Of a stretch of DNA of 64,000 nt, positions 53,902 through 64,000 are shown piece after piece. A program made the position numbers and the translations under genes. The notes beneath the pieces were generated by a model. It was not told the origin of the DNA, did no database searches, and saw only the letters and a program-made list of their open reading frames with translations. This stretch comes from Haemonchus contortus (Eukaryota > Nematoda > Chromadorea > Rhabditida > Trichostrongylidae): NCBI GenBank assembly GCA_000469685.2, contig LS997566.1, forward strand, positions 2,074,061 through 2,138,060, written 5' to 3'. How positions within the stretch are numbered: the stretch's first letter is position 1; the number at the start of each line of letters is the position of its first letter.

Positions 53902-56900
53902 GAAAACACCTGAAAGTAGCCAGGCTTAAGCGCCCAGGTGGGGTTGTCGAGAAGTATGCACGGAAGCTTTCTGGCTTCATGACAACCAACCGCTCTAGAC
54001 AAAAATCCACCCTTAGAGAATGGACTCGATGCCATGGACGCCTACCCACACAGGGTGAGCTTTGGAACCCTGATAGGGCTGCGTCGGGTTATCAGGAAGG
54101 CTATAAATACCCCAACCCGGGGTAAGGACCATTTTACAACACGACCATGGCATCAGGGAAAGTCGACAAGACGAACCCTCGCACATCAGACCCGCTGATG
54201 GAGAAGGGAGCAGAAGCTAGGGAGCAGGTAATACAACGAAATGCTGATCCTTCAAGTGTACCTCGAACCTGCAGAAGCGATGTTCCAGGATGTTGCAGAG
54301 CGACCGAAAGTGCATATAACAAAGATACGAGATTCATTGGCAGGCGGACTGCACAGCGTCAAAAACGAAGACTACTTCCATGGTTTCCTACCGAAAGAGC
54401 AGGTAGCCTTGCAGATGGGCAAAGTTGGGTGTGGCCAAAGAGGTCCGAAGAATCCACAGTAGTATATTTCCTTGACAAAGCTGTAAAAGACACCACCCCT
54501 CCTATAGACGAGTGGGTGTGCTGTGCCTCACTATTTCGCCTGTCAGCGGCACGAATGGTGGTCCTTGATGGATAGAAGGCTAATGGTGACACTACTGTAG
54601 AACTCAATGTCCCGAATGATTGCCCAGGGTACAGAGCATGTTTTTTGTTAAGCCAATTGCCGACTAAGTCGGCTAAATCTTACCAGAACACATAGTTTGG
54701 AAAGCGCACTCTAATGGTTATGAAGTTTGCACACGACCAATACTCTCACGCGTATCAGGATGGCTCTACAGTGGGTTCAACCGACTGCCGTTCATGGATT
54801 CAGTCGAATGAACATGACCCTAGATCAGTGGTTTTTGTAAAGGGACGGTGAACACCGGTCGGGAGCGACCGCTGAAGTATACTTATCACTTTCTGGACGA
54901 AGCCTTTAAGAAGTGATAACATGCTCTCATTTTCAAAGATCGGTGACAAGAGAAGGTGGAATTCTGCTGATGGGTGGGGCTGTTGTAGGGGTATTGCTCA
55001 AACAGTAAATCCATGCGTATACAACCACCTCAAGCGACCAGTTTAGCTTTGATGGAAAGGATGATAAAGGCTACCACCTAAGGATAGTTTGTTGTTGGAA
55101 GCTATTGGTGGGATTCACTGCCTTCAATCAGATCTATATCGATTGATAGGCTGCACCTTTCAGCGATTTCGAGGAACATCATAATCAGATAGGTCAGTAC
55201 ACACCATTGATGTCAGATCGTTGGACTGGAATTCATCGGGTTAAGACCCTTTACTCTTCATATTAATAGGGATGTTTTATCATGGCCTCATGGACCGGAT
55301 CAACATCGACCCACTATAACGAATTCTCGGGTCTTGTTATTGCTACTATCACTACAGCCGAACTGATGCCGTACTTGTTAAGAATGACAATTTCATCACA
55401 TGAACCGCTAAGTTAGGGTTTCCCTGCACACTTTAGTGATAACGGTGAGAGGTCTCACAGTGATGATCGACCGCTAAGTTTCGCCAGGCGGCATCTATGC
55501 GATATTACGATAGTGATAATGCTCTTTCAAGATTCAGCTAACCTAACCGCCCATGCCGTTCATATAGGAGGTACCATACCCAAAATGCCCGGCATCCATT
55601 TCTCTCCCAACAATGGCTACGGCTACACTTGATTACGAAGAGCCCTATACAACGACCGCTTAAATGCAGAGATGACGTAGCTTCATGTACCCTACAGAAT
55701 CTTATTCCTGCTCACAAAATTGCAGGCAGCCAATCTTCTGGTTCGAGTTGGAGACTTTCTGGTCAGGCAAGCTGTGAAACTTGAGCTGAAATCATTCGCT
55801 GCGGTAACTCAGCTACTAAGGATTATAAAGCTTTAGAAAGTCGAATAATTTTCGATTTTCAGGAGCAGTTTATCATTTCTGTTCGGAAGTTAACCTCGGA
55901 AGGGAGCCTCAGTGTATCTTTGAAAAAGTTATAGATCAGCTTTGAATAAACTGATCGAGCATATTTCAGAAAATAATCTCGAAAGTAAACGACGAATTGA
56001 AAAAGTCTACAGGGGATGATGAACAGGAAGTTGATGTGAGTTTTAGTGACCGTAATGCGGTGCGCGCAACGTGTGTCGCGTACGCGGCCATAGACCCAAA
56101 GATGATACAAGCTCCGCCTATCCCTTACAGAAAATATAGCTGCAAGGTAATTTCACGGTGTGCATATCTATTCATGAGTCACTCCTCGTGACTACGCGTT
56201 CTCTTTCAACAAAGGTAGCAGATTTAGGTCTCAGAGCCGCAAACGCGACACGCGTCGCAATCGCGCCTTATTTTGTGAACAGTGATGTCGTTCGACAGCG
56301 ATGATAAGAATTTTCAGGAGGATAAGCCCAAACGGGATGATATGGAATTACGACACATTCCCATAAAATACAGTAGGCGTGCGAAGCTGTACTATGTGCG
56401 GTTATATGGGTTCAAGCTCGTCTCAGGTCCTTTTGGCAATCTAAAGTAGAGCTTATCATCGAGTTCCAGCGAGTATATTTTCAGGATTGATAGAATATCA
56501 TAGGCGGAATCGTATCCCTTTTGATGAGGAAGGAACAGTGATCAAACGAGCGATCAAGCGAGCCGATTGGCAATTGAATCACGAACAAATAGTCAAGTAC
56601 GTGAACCAGCCGGTCATGCGCAGCCGCGTGCAGTTGCGGTGCGGCAGGGAAGCCGGAAGAAACTCCTTGGAACGGAAAAGGCTGGGTGCTCTGATGCTTT
56701 ACTATTTTAAAAACCGGGGCGCGATTTTGGGACTAATAGTGTACTGGCTCAGCCACCTTCACTTAACCTAAGTAGGAAGGCCGAAATGTGGTCGGGGTGA
56801 AGATTTCAAGGGAGCCAATTGATTTTCTCTGATTTACTGTAACTCTGAGGGAAAGTTACAGACTGTTCCGTCCCGAAAAGCCCTGCCCATAGTTGGGTCA

Positions 56901-59603
56901 TACGAGGTCCTAGGGCTGCAATCGCTGAGTACGGGAAGCCCAACTGCCGTCAACAATCCAGCGATTACCACTGAACTATCCACTTACTGGGCTACTATTT
57001 AAGCCCCTCCAGCCGTCCTCTAAGTGTAGATTATGACATTCTCCAATTGCACTAGATGACAAATTGTTTCTTGAGGAGTACAAAACCCAAATCGCTACCG
57101 ATTCAGAACCAAAAAACTCGGCGATGGAGCATTCGGTGATGTTTATAAAGGATTACTTTATACTGGCCTGATTGAATCCAAGGAATGCGCAATCAAAACA
57201 ATTCTTGGAACGGTCTCGACAGAAGAAAATGAGAAACTGTTCAGGGTAAGTATTACCTTGAAGTCCTCCTAGGGAAGTCGACTGAAAGTGATTGCAGGAA
57301 GCGATGCTTATGAAGAGGCTGGTGCATCCAAATGTAGTCATGCTGCTCGGAGTCGCCTCAAATGAAGAGCCCGTAATGATCGTCATGGAATTTGCGCAAG
57401 GTATTGCCAGGGAAAACAGGCTAACGGAACTTCTCCCCTATCGCGGCATTCTCCATTGCGGCATGCGGCAAATGTCACTGCAATCACCGTACTCATCGCG
57501 CCTCCCGCCAATCGATAGGACGCGATATTTTTCCTCGACTGGCTTGCTTTTCCATTGGATTTTATCGTTTTTTCTTCTGTTTCTTTTTAGTTTTCATGTT
57601 TATTAGACTTGACTAATTAAAATGACTCCTCCTATATAAACGACGATCAAGACCGCATTGGAATTGAAAAGAGCGGCCAGCCAATTCAAATAATTAAAGG
57701 GCTCCCTACCTCACAAATTGCGCGCTCCAATCTTCCATCGCTATCCTGCGATAGGCGGCGAGTGCGGCGTGTGCGACGCCGTGTTAGGGGAGAAGTTCCC
57801 GGACCCGGGAAAACAGTTACCAGTGTAGGGATTCCACGTGTAAGAAGAGTCAAAGCATCTGTATCCATCAGTTTCAGGGGGATCTGTTCTCGACGCCGTA
57901 CAGCAAAAACCAGGGCCCTCCGCCTACGTCCGCATCAAGTACTGCAGCCATGCTGCTATGGGCCTCAGTTATCTCACCAAACAAGGGGTGAGACGAGGCT
58001 ATCACATTTTTTTCACTCCTTCCACGAACGCCGTCGTTATGGCCGCTTCACTGTTAGCCCCAGCCCCCTTCCCTTAACTCTCTCAATTCCCATTTTCCCC
58101 TAACAAATCTCTATTATCATGCAACTGATTCAGCCTTCGGTTGTCTCTGTTCGCTTTTAGCCCGAACTTGCTGTCGCTGTGTCTCTGCCTCCCTGACAAC
58201 TCGTCCATCCATACCCTTCATTAACTGTAACATCTGGTGCCCTATATCGCATATTGTCAGCTTTCATAATTCCACAACTTCAGATTATCCACCGAGATGT
58301 TGCCGCTCGAAACTGTCTGATTGGCAAGCATGATACTGCTAAGATCTCCGACTTCGGATTGAGTATAGTGGGAACGCAGAAGAAAGAGAAGACACTCAAG
58401 AAGGTAACTGGCAGATCAGGCGATGAAAAGAGACAGGGTTAGGAAAGGAGCGCTCGGGGTAAGGGTATTGATGATCCCTGAGGATCAGGCAGTTCTGTCA
58501 TCTTGGAGAAGATAAGGTCCTCTGGAGGATCAATTCAGCTAAACTAGATATCTATGGTTCGGAGTATTGTTGCCTACAACCAAGTGCAAAAGCGGTGTCT
58601 GCAATAGAGTTGTTTTAAGGTACCGGTACGCTATCTGGCTCCAGAAACACTTAAGAAGAGGCAATATACTGTGAAAACTGACGTGTGGAGTTTTGGAGTG
58701 TTCATATGGGAGGTAAAAGAGTCTGCAACTCTCCTTTTTTCTAACGTTTTAAGTTGACAGCCCTCTTTTCGAAAACACATCGATGGTCTGGGGGTGATAG
58801 CGCTAGGTCGAACAGGTCGTGCCACATATCTAACAAATTCTCCATCTTTTCCGAGGCTGTCATTTGGTTCCAACCAGACAGAGACTGTGCAGAATCATGG
58901 AAACTGCCAGCTGGTTCACTGGTTGAGCTCCCACTATCACTGTATTCGTACGACGAATATCAACAGAAGTTGGTTGCACTGCTTATTGTGACCAATCCAC
59001 CATTTCAGGTGTTTCACGATGGGTTGGAACCATATAGAGAAATGACTGCGAAAGAAGTAAGGAAATATGTGCTGGCCGGTAATACACTTGACAACGAGTC
59101 CGACCATTATCCTCAACACATGTGGGCTATCACAACGGTAAGTTTCCTATTCGAAGACATGTCAGAGCCGCAAGGTCGAAACGCAACTCAACGCAATCGG
59201 ATGAGAGCGAATTTGTACCCCTCATTGCCGTATCGAAGTTGTTGGTAACAATCCCTGGTTCTCGGAATTAATACAGGAGTAAGCAATCATACAGAGCGCA
59301 AGTGTTCCGGAAGGCGAAGGTGCTCCGTGTGTGTGTGGGCGTAGCAGTCGAGCGCTATACTCAGGTCGCCCCGCCCCCAACCGTCGAGATCCTTGTCTTC
59401 AGCCCCTACCGGGGACCTGGGACAAGGCTTATAGTTGCTGTTGATGTTTTGGACGTCGTACCCAAATGTTGTGTTTTCAGACGTGCTTCAGCTTTGAACC
59501 TGCTGCTCGGCCTCTATTCGATGCAATTGCCGATGATATAATGGCCGACATAGAGCTCTATAAAGAAGAGAGAACTTTTAAGGAAAAATTTAAATTTTGG
59601 TAG
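53902..59603 (+). CDS. SH2-domain non-receptor tyrosine kinase, nematode Fer/Fes-like family
   Basis: Phosphorylates tyrosines on protein targets chosen by its SH2 domain. Exons: 53902-54054, 54157-54227, 54289-54402, 55726-55803, 55863-55913, 55970-56035, 56318-56426, 56485-56596, about 57076-57245, 57298-57400, 57878-57987, 58284-58403, 58620-58712, 59009-59137 and 59481-59603 (TAG). All junctions match in phase except 56596 to 57076, where a linker exon or other donor is missing. The initiator exon is not placed; an ATG at 54147 lies in the first intron. SH2: [21 protein letters not shown] (Arg kept), FIISVR, an acidic insertion ([15 protein letters not shown]), LRHIPI and [12 protein letters not shown]. 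Kinase: [68 protein letters not shown] (Tyr for the usual Trp), [11 protein letters not shown] and a RPLFDAI end. No tyrosine lies between DFG and PVR, so the usual activation-loop switch is absent. No transmembrane part is seen. Confidence 0.9.
57420..57807 (+). mobile_element. Mutator-like MITE, family 2, copy 2, in a kinase intron
   Basis: Left end CTAACGGAACTTCTCCCCTA, right end TTAGGGGAGAAGTTCCCGGA. Direct repeats GGGAAAACAG at 57410-57419 and 57807-57816 mark the target duplication. Lies wholly in the intron between 57400 and 57878. Body similar to, and reversed from, the copy at 47824-48201. Confidence 0.82.
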
Positions 59604-61208
59604 ATGACGAGTTACACAATTCTGCGAAATAATCTACCACTAATTTTAGATTAGTTTAACATTGTTTACTAACTTGTAACGTCATCGCTAACTTTTTTTG
59701 CAAAGGCATGGTTAGAGCAGATCCTGATCTCGACTGCCGAGCCCACCGAGGGATAATCTTCAGCCGGAGTCATCATGGAGGAATGAGACATAACTGCTTG
59801 GACTCAATAATTATGCTTTGGGTTACATATCGCATCTTAGAACTGAATTGTCTTTCTAGGCCATGCTTGAGTCGCAGGGCCAAGCAAGAGTGATTTCACT
59901 CCTCAATCATAATAATATATTACAGCGCGATCATGATTAAAGCACAAAGGCGCGCGGACGCGAAGCGCTAGAATGACGTCATAGCGACGTCGGGCCGCAG
60001 TAGGGGTGGATGGCGTCTCATCTGTCGCCATTGAATGCTGCCAGAACCGTCGGCACTTCATCAGATATGTCCTCCTTCCCCTAATTAATACCATGACTTG
60101 ATCACCTATGCTACATAGCAAAGACGTTCTGTTCCATTCTCCATTACGAGAGTTCTATAAATGGAACTGGGAGAGTACCCATAAGAGCCCATAAGACGAC
60201 CAGGATAACACCTAATACTTGACTGCTACTAAAATATTGAATGATTCATCATAAACTTCATTACTATGTCCTCTGACGTGCGATTAACCGCTCTAACCTT
60301 GCCTTTAGATTACTCGTAAAATTTGATTGTTAACTATTCTCTCTCTATTGTAAATTTGCAAAACGCCGAATTGTTGTCGTAACTGTGATGCCATGGTAGT
60401 ATTTACTTGTTATTATTTACTTATTTGTTTACTCGCTATGTTAAATGTAACACTGGCTATGCCTTATTTCTATGATCACGGTCCAGTTGGTGAATGAAGA
60501 TAAGCTACTGTCTGATTAAGATTGAGCCAAACGTCCATTACTGTAGTCGACTCACATTGATCTCAGTGTTTATCTGTTGTTGATATTTATCACATAGAAC
60601 TGGCTCATTGTAAAACATCATGGAAGTAAACAATAACAATTGGTTGCACTCGAAATTGAATACTAGCAAAAAACACATTTAATGAATTCAGACTGGAGAT
60701 CACACTTTGATCGTGAACAAAACCTGCCGGCAACGACATTCATTGGAGCTAAGGAGTGGTGTGGATGCGCCTGGCATGGGAATGGGGCCTCTATAACTTT
60801 CTAATGAGGGATTCCTCAATCTTCGTGAAGAGCCACCCACGCAATCAGTCCAGGAAGCTAGATGCAAGCGCTTTTCATGCCACTTACCTTTAAGGACTAC
60901 TGGGTAAATATGACTCAAGCGGCGCCTGCTAAGAACGTTTGCGGTACCGTTCAAAAGCCGAATCGGAAGAAAGTGGGATAAGAGAGATGGTAAATAGGGA
61001 AGGTCCGTTTTCCCCTCCATCCCGACTTATCCTGAAGCGATATTGATAGACAATGATGGCAAGGCTGTTCAAAAGGATCAGATCTAAAAACCTGACGACC
61101 AACTATTCAAGAATTCCCTCTTTCAGTGTTTGTGAGACAGGTCCTCCTCAGAGTTCTTAGCCTGCCTGGAATCAAAGGATAACGATCAGTATATTGATAA
61201 TTAATACT
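59604..61208. other. spacer between the kinase and the convergent UGT
   Basis: Contains the 3' flanks of two convergent genes. A GC-rich block at 59940-60020 (CGCGCGGACGCGAAGCGC, GACGTCATAGCGACGTC) is repeat-like. A 106-codon minus-strand frame at 60700-61020 shows no motif and I do not call it. Otherwise AT-rich. Confidence 0.45.
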
Positions 61209-63845
61209 CTACAATAATATAGTTAGCAGAATTAAAGGTATAGCTACAATAATGTCAATATTTAAAGTAGTCAAGTAGCTGAGCTCCAAAGAACGTGTAT
61301 AGAAAAATGACGGCATCCGACCACCATACTTGAGCAATCTTTTCACAATGGAAGCTGCGTGATCGAGCGAACTCAAAGGTTGGTCGAGAAATCTCTGAAG
61401 CATCTGTTTTTTCTTTGAAAGACCTTTCTCCAACTCTCTTCTATTCTACACCTTCTTCAGCAATTCTCCTTTGGTCTTGAAGTCAGGGGTGTTCAACATT
61501 TTACGAATTTTCTCTTCCAGATATGATGGTGTCAGCAGGAATTTATTGAGGATTTCCGCGAAACCCTAGAATTGCTTCGATTTCTTCGCAATTCATGAGA
61601 AAATTTTTTTGGTACTTGAAGTGACGGATTCGTTACCTTGTGCTTCGCCAGCCACGAATTCCTCTTTTGCTCTGCGAACATCGGCATGAAAAGAGCAGGA
61701 ATTCCACTGCATGCCGCCTCTTTGACACTGTAATATATAGGACTTCAAGGGATGTAGCTTTGTGGGCTAAGAAATGGAAGTCGTGGGAGTAGGAGTAGGG
61801 AGAGGAGAGAGGGGTTTCAGAATGGGTAAGCCATCACCCACGGTGCAAGATTCTCGGAGTCACAGACTGTTACAACAACGGTATGGCAAATGAGAACGCT
61901 TGACCACAACCCTGCGTGGCAGTGTGTCGACGGTTTCCCTCGTGGTTCTGAATGACGACTTTTCCAGGAGAGGAGGTCGGAGAGGGGAACCCTGGGTGGG
62001 TAGGTTGCGCGCGAGACCTATGGGTAATAATCGATACTGACAGGGAACGTGAATTGTACCACACAACCAAATTGGAGAAAAACAGACTGCGCCTACCTCT
62101 TGAGTCCTCCATGACTGATGAAAAGCACGGTTTTCTCATCAAGAAGTAAATCGTTCTGTGGAATCCATTCCGAAACCATCACATGACGACCGACTTTGAT
62201 GGGTCGACCTTTATAAGACCACACTATGCGATATTCGGATAGATTATTGAAAACCTGAAAGCCTGTCATCATGAAGCTTTATTGAACACAACACATCAAC
62301 ACTTAGTAAGGCTGTACCTGTACAAAGGCGTCGAGCTTGTCGGGTGGGCTTAGGCTCCATGGGACTAATGTCCCGAACGCAACTACAATTGTCCCACGAG
62401 ATGAAGGATCAGAAACGAAGTCTTTGACTTCACCCAGTAGCGCTTTTTTCGGAGTACAGTAGGAACCGTACGAGAAAAACTGGAATTAGACTCTTTTCGA
62501 AAGAGATACCAGCAGAAGACGAAGGATTGAGTCTGAGGGGGTAACTTGAGACTGTCTCCTACTTGGTGGGGAGGCATCGAAAGGAATTGTCCAGTAACCT
62601 TGAGAAGCGTGTCTCAAGCTCAAGATGCCCTTTGTTTCTAGGTGGTCACAGAATAAATTACTTCAGATCTTATCTAGACCTAATCTCGCCCTCCCCCAAC
62701 CCAGTAGCCTTTTCTGGATCACCTCTCTGCAATGTAGGAACGGATATCACTTAAAAATCGATTATCATACGCACTTCTCTGAACTCTCAACATCCAGTGA
62801 TGTAGGTTCAATAGATTCTACTCGAAATCAGTGATGACAAGCCTTACGTCGTTCGTCCTCGGAGCAGGATAGTACAATGACTCAGGCATATCCGTGAAGG
62901 TGAAGGAGCTGATCTTGTTGAATTCTCGGAACGAAAAATTCGGTAGCACAGGAGAAAGAGCCTGAACATGAACCGTTTACCATATCATATTGCTATTCTT
63001 CAATATGATTAGCTCGAATCTCATAAAATTTCATTGGGACACAGGGGAAAGGGAGGATAGGGGAAGGGGGGGGGGTAGCGATAGTCGTAACAATGGATCT
63101 GCTGAGGACTTTGAAAAAAAATTATGTCCTAGTACATGCGAAACGGATTCTAATGTCTCCGTAATATGTATTGTAGATGCTGACAGAAAGCCTCTAAGAG
63201 TTTGGAAAATTCTCGATTGAAAACTGCCTTTCTTCTGCGATTTATAAAAGCTCCAGTTGCTGGAAAAACGTACTCGATTCATATAATAATTAGCGATCAT
63301 GTTTGTTGTCACAAATGATCCAAACCAGTCATACGCTGATCTCAAGCGATGCGTGAAAATGCTTGGCTGAAAAGCTGTAATCAGTTAGATATGGAATAAT
63401 GATCTGTGAATCGAGGGAAAGAAAGCACCCATCCAACGAGGGAGTAATGAAAAAGTGGGACTCACATCAAAACTGGATTGAGATAACGACATGAAATTAG
63501 GCGGTAATATGGCGTAGTTTCTGGAAGTGTCATTGAGTTCCAGACTTCAACATGTGTTCTATTTGTATTGTGTGAAATTGAAGTGACAACAAGGAAGCAG
63601 GAGCAAATAAATTATTTAAAATGGTTAATAAAGAAAATGAATCAGCATGGAAAGCAGAATACAACTTTTTGTTCTGTATTTTCCAATAACAGGACGGTGG
63701 ACCAACTTGTGAAACCCCTTGGAGGTTCCGTGTGGTCCTTCAACGTCACTTGAATGAACCATCACATGATGTCGTCTGCTCAGTTGAACGACACCATAAC
63801 CGCAAACGCTAAAAAGCGAGTCGGCGAAAATAAGGTCCCAGTTTC
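61209..63845 (-). CDS. UDP-glycosyltransferase (GT1/UGT family), 5' end beyond the window
   Basis: UGTs move a sugar from a UDP-sugar to small lipophilic acceptors, usually as ER membrane proteins facing the lumen, and serve detoxification. Nine exons in exact phase: 63707-63845, 63466-63520, 63274-63366, 62848-62961, 62318-62479, 62097-62254, 61637-61727, 61452-61565 and 61209-61394 (TAG), about 369 residues. N-terminal half: WDLIFADSLFSVCGYGVVQL, NYAILPPNFMSLSQSSFD and RSAYDWFGSF. The donor-binding half carries GTIVVAFGTLVPW, the signature SEWIPQNDLLLDEKTVLFIS followed by HGGLKS, GIPALFMPMFAEQKRNSW and DQPLSSLDHAA. The C-terminus is a membrane helix (IDIIVAIPLILLTILL) with a very short cytosolic end. 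About 150 N-terminal residues, including any signal peptide and the catalytic His, are missing because the gene runs off the right edge. Confidence 0.93.
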
Positions 63846-63970
63846 CTGAATGAAAAAGGTCAAGCGGAGTTTGGTCAGGTTTTTCCATGGTTGTTCAGAG
63901 CCTCTTGAAATATCTCTTCTGAACTGACCGGAATACCCTCTAAATCAGTACGTAATCAACTGCGCACAAG

Positions 63971-64000
63971 GGCTGCTTTCATATTCCGCGATTTGGCCCG
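63971..64000. mobile_element. likely start of another family 3 MITE, cut by the window edge
   Basis: GGCTGCTTTCATATTCCGCG matches the left end of the 30981-31317 element (GCTTTCATAATCCGC). Only 30 bases are visible. Confidence 0.4.

Noticed and set aside
54147..54575. 142-codon plus-strand frame from an ATG at 54147
   Set aside because: Its start matches part of a kinase exon, but beyond 54227 it runs through an intron and reads kinase exon 2 in the wrong frame.
56935..57000. tRNA-like minus-strand stretch (GGATAGTTCAGTGGTAATC)
   Set aside because: No B box or complete cloverleaf; at best a decayed tRNA-derived repeat in a kinase intron.
60700..61020. 106-codon minus-strand frame downstream of the UGT
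   Set aside because: No homology-like motif, no exon partner, and it lies after the UGT stop codon.

Overview
The window looks like nuclear DNA of a clade V parasitic nematode (a strongylid or hookworm-like worm). Coding sequence is split into short exons of about 50-270 nt with nematode-style TTTCAG acceptors and GTAAGT-type donors. Introns and spacers are long and full of short palindromic transposons. The recognised genes (GnT-IV, Fer-like SH2 kinases, a UDP-glycosyltransferase) are families known from such worms. The species call is inference. All exon models were built by hand from reading frame, splice sites and phase; no search was run.

Layout. 1-8 kb: gene-poor, with one possible 61-codon minus-strand ORF. 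8.1-13.9 kb: a plus-strand gene of unknown function (five phase-matched exons). 15.1-15.4 kb: a possible 106-codon minus-strand ORF. 15.9-20.6 kb: a plus-strand gene resembling an SH2-tyrosine kinase that has lost most catalytic signatures (candidate pseudokinase). 22.55-26.26 kb: a 3.7 kb (CTAT/GATA)n array. 26.7-34.7 kb and 40.5-47.5 kb: two tandem minus-strand paralogues of N-acetylglucosaminyltransferase IV with the same exon plan. The first keeps the EDD motif; the second has NDG instead. Between them lies a 2.5 kb inverted-repeat unit enclosing a possible secreted-protein ORF. 50.0-52.8 kb: a plus-strand gene for an unrecognised protein with a Cys-containing part, a Pro/Glu-rich part, an Arg-Ser block and a membrane segment. 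53.9-59.6 kb: a plus-strand SH2-tyrosine kinase with most catalytic motifs intact. 61.2-63.9 kb: a minus-strand UDP-glycosyltransferase whose 5' end lies outside the window.

Mobile DNA. At least three families of non-autonomous palindromic elements recur. One (12.0, 39.7, 48.8 kb) starts with GTCAAGTCGTGCG-like ends. One (47.8 and 57.4 kb) has GGAACTTCTCCCCTA ends and 9-10 bp direct repeats at its borders, as in Mutator-like elements. One (27.2, 31.0, 43.3 kb and the right edge) has GCTGCTTTCATA ends and a central GATCAAAAAT hairpin. Several sit inside introns of the GnT-IV and kinase genes.

The genes do not form a pathway. GnT-IV and the glycosyltransferase act in the secretory system, and the two SH2-kinase-like genes belong to signalling. 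No RNA gene, CRISPR array or operon could be supported.
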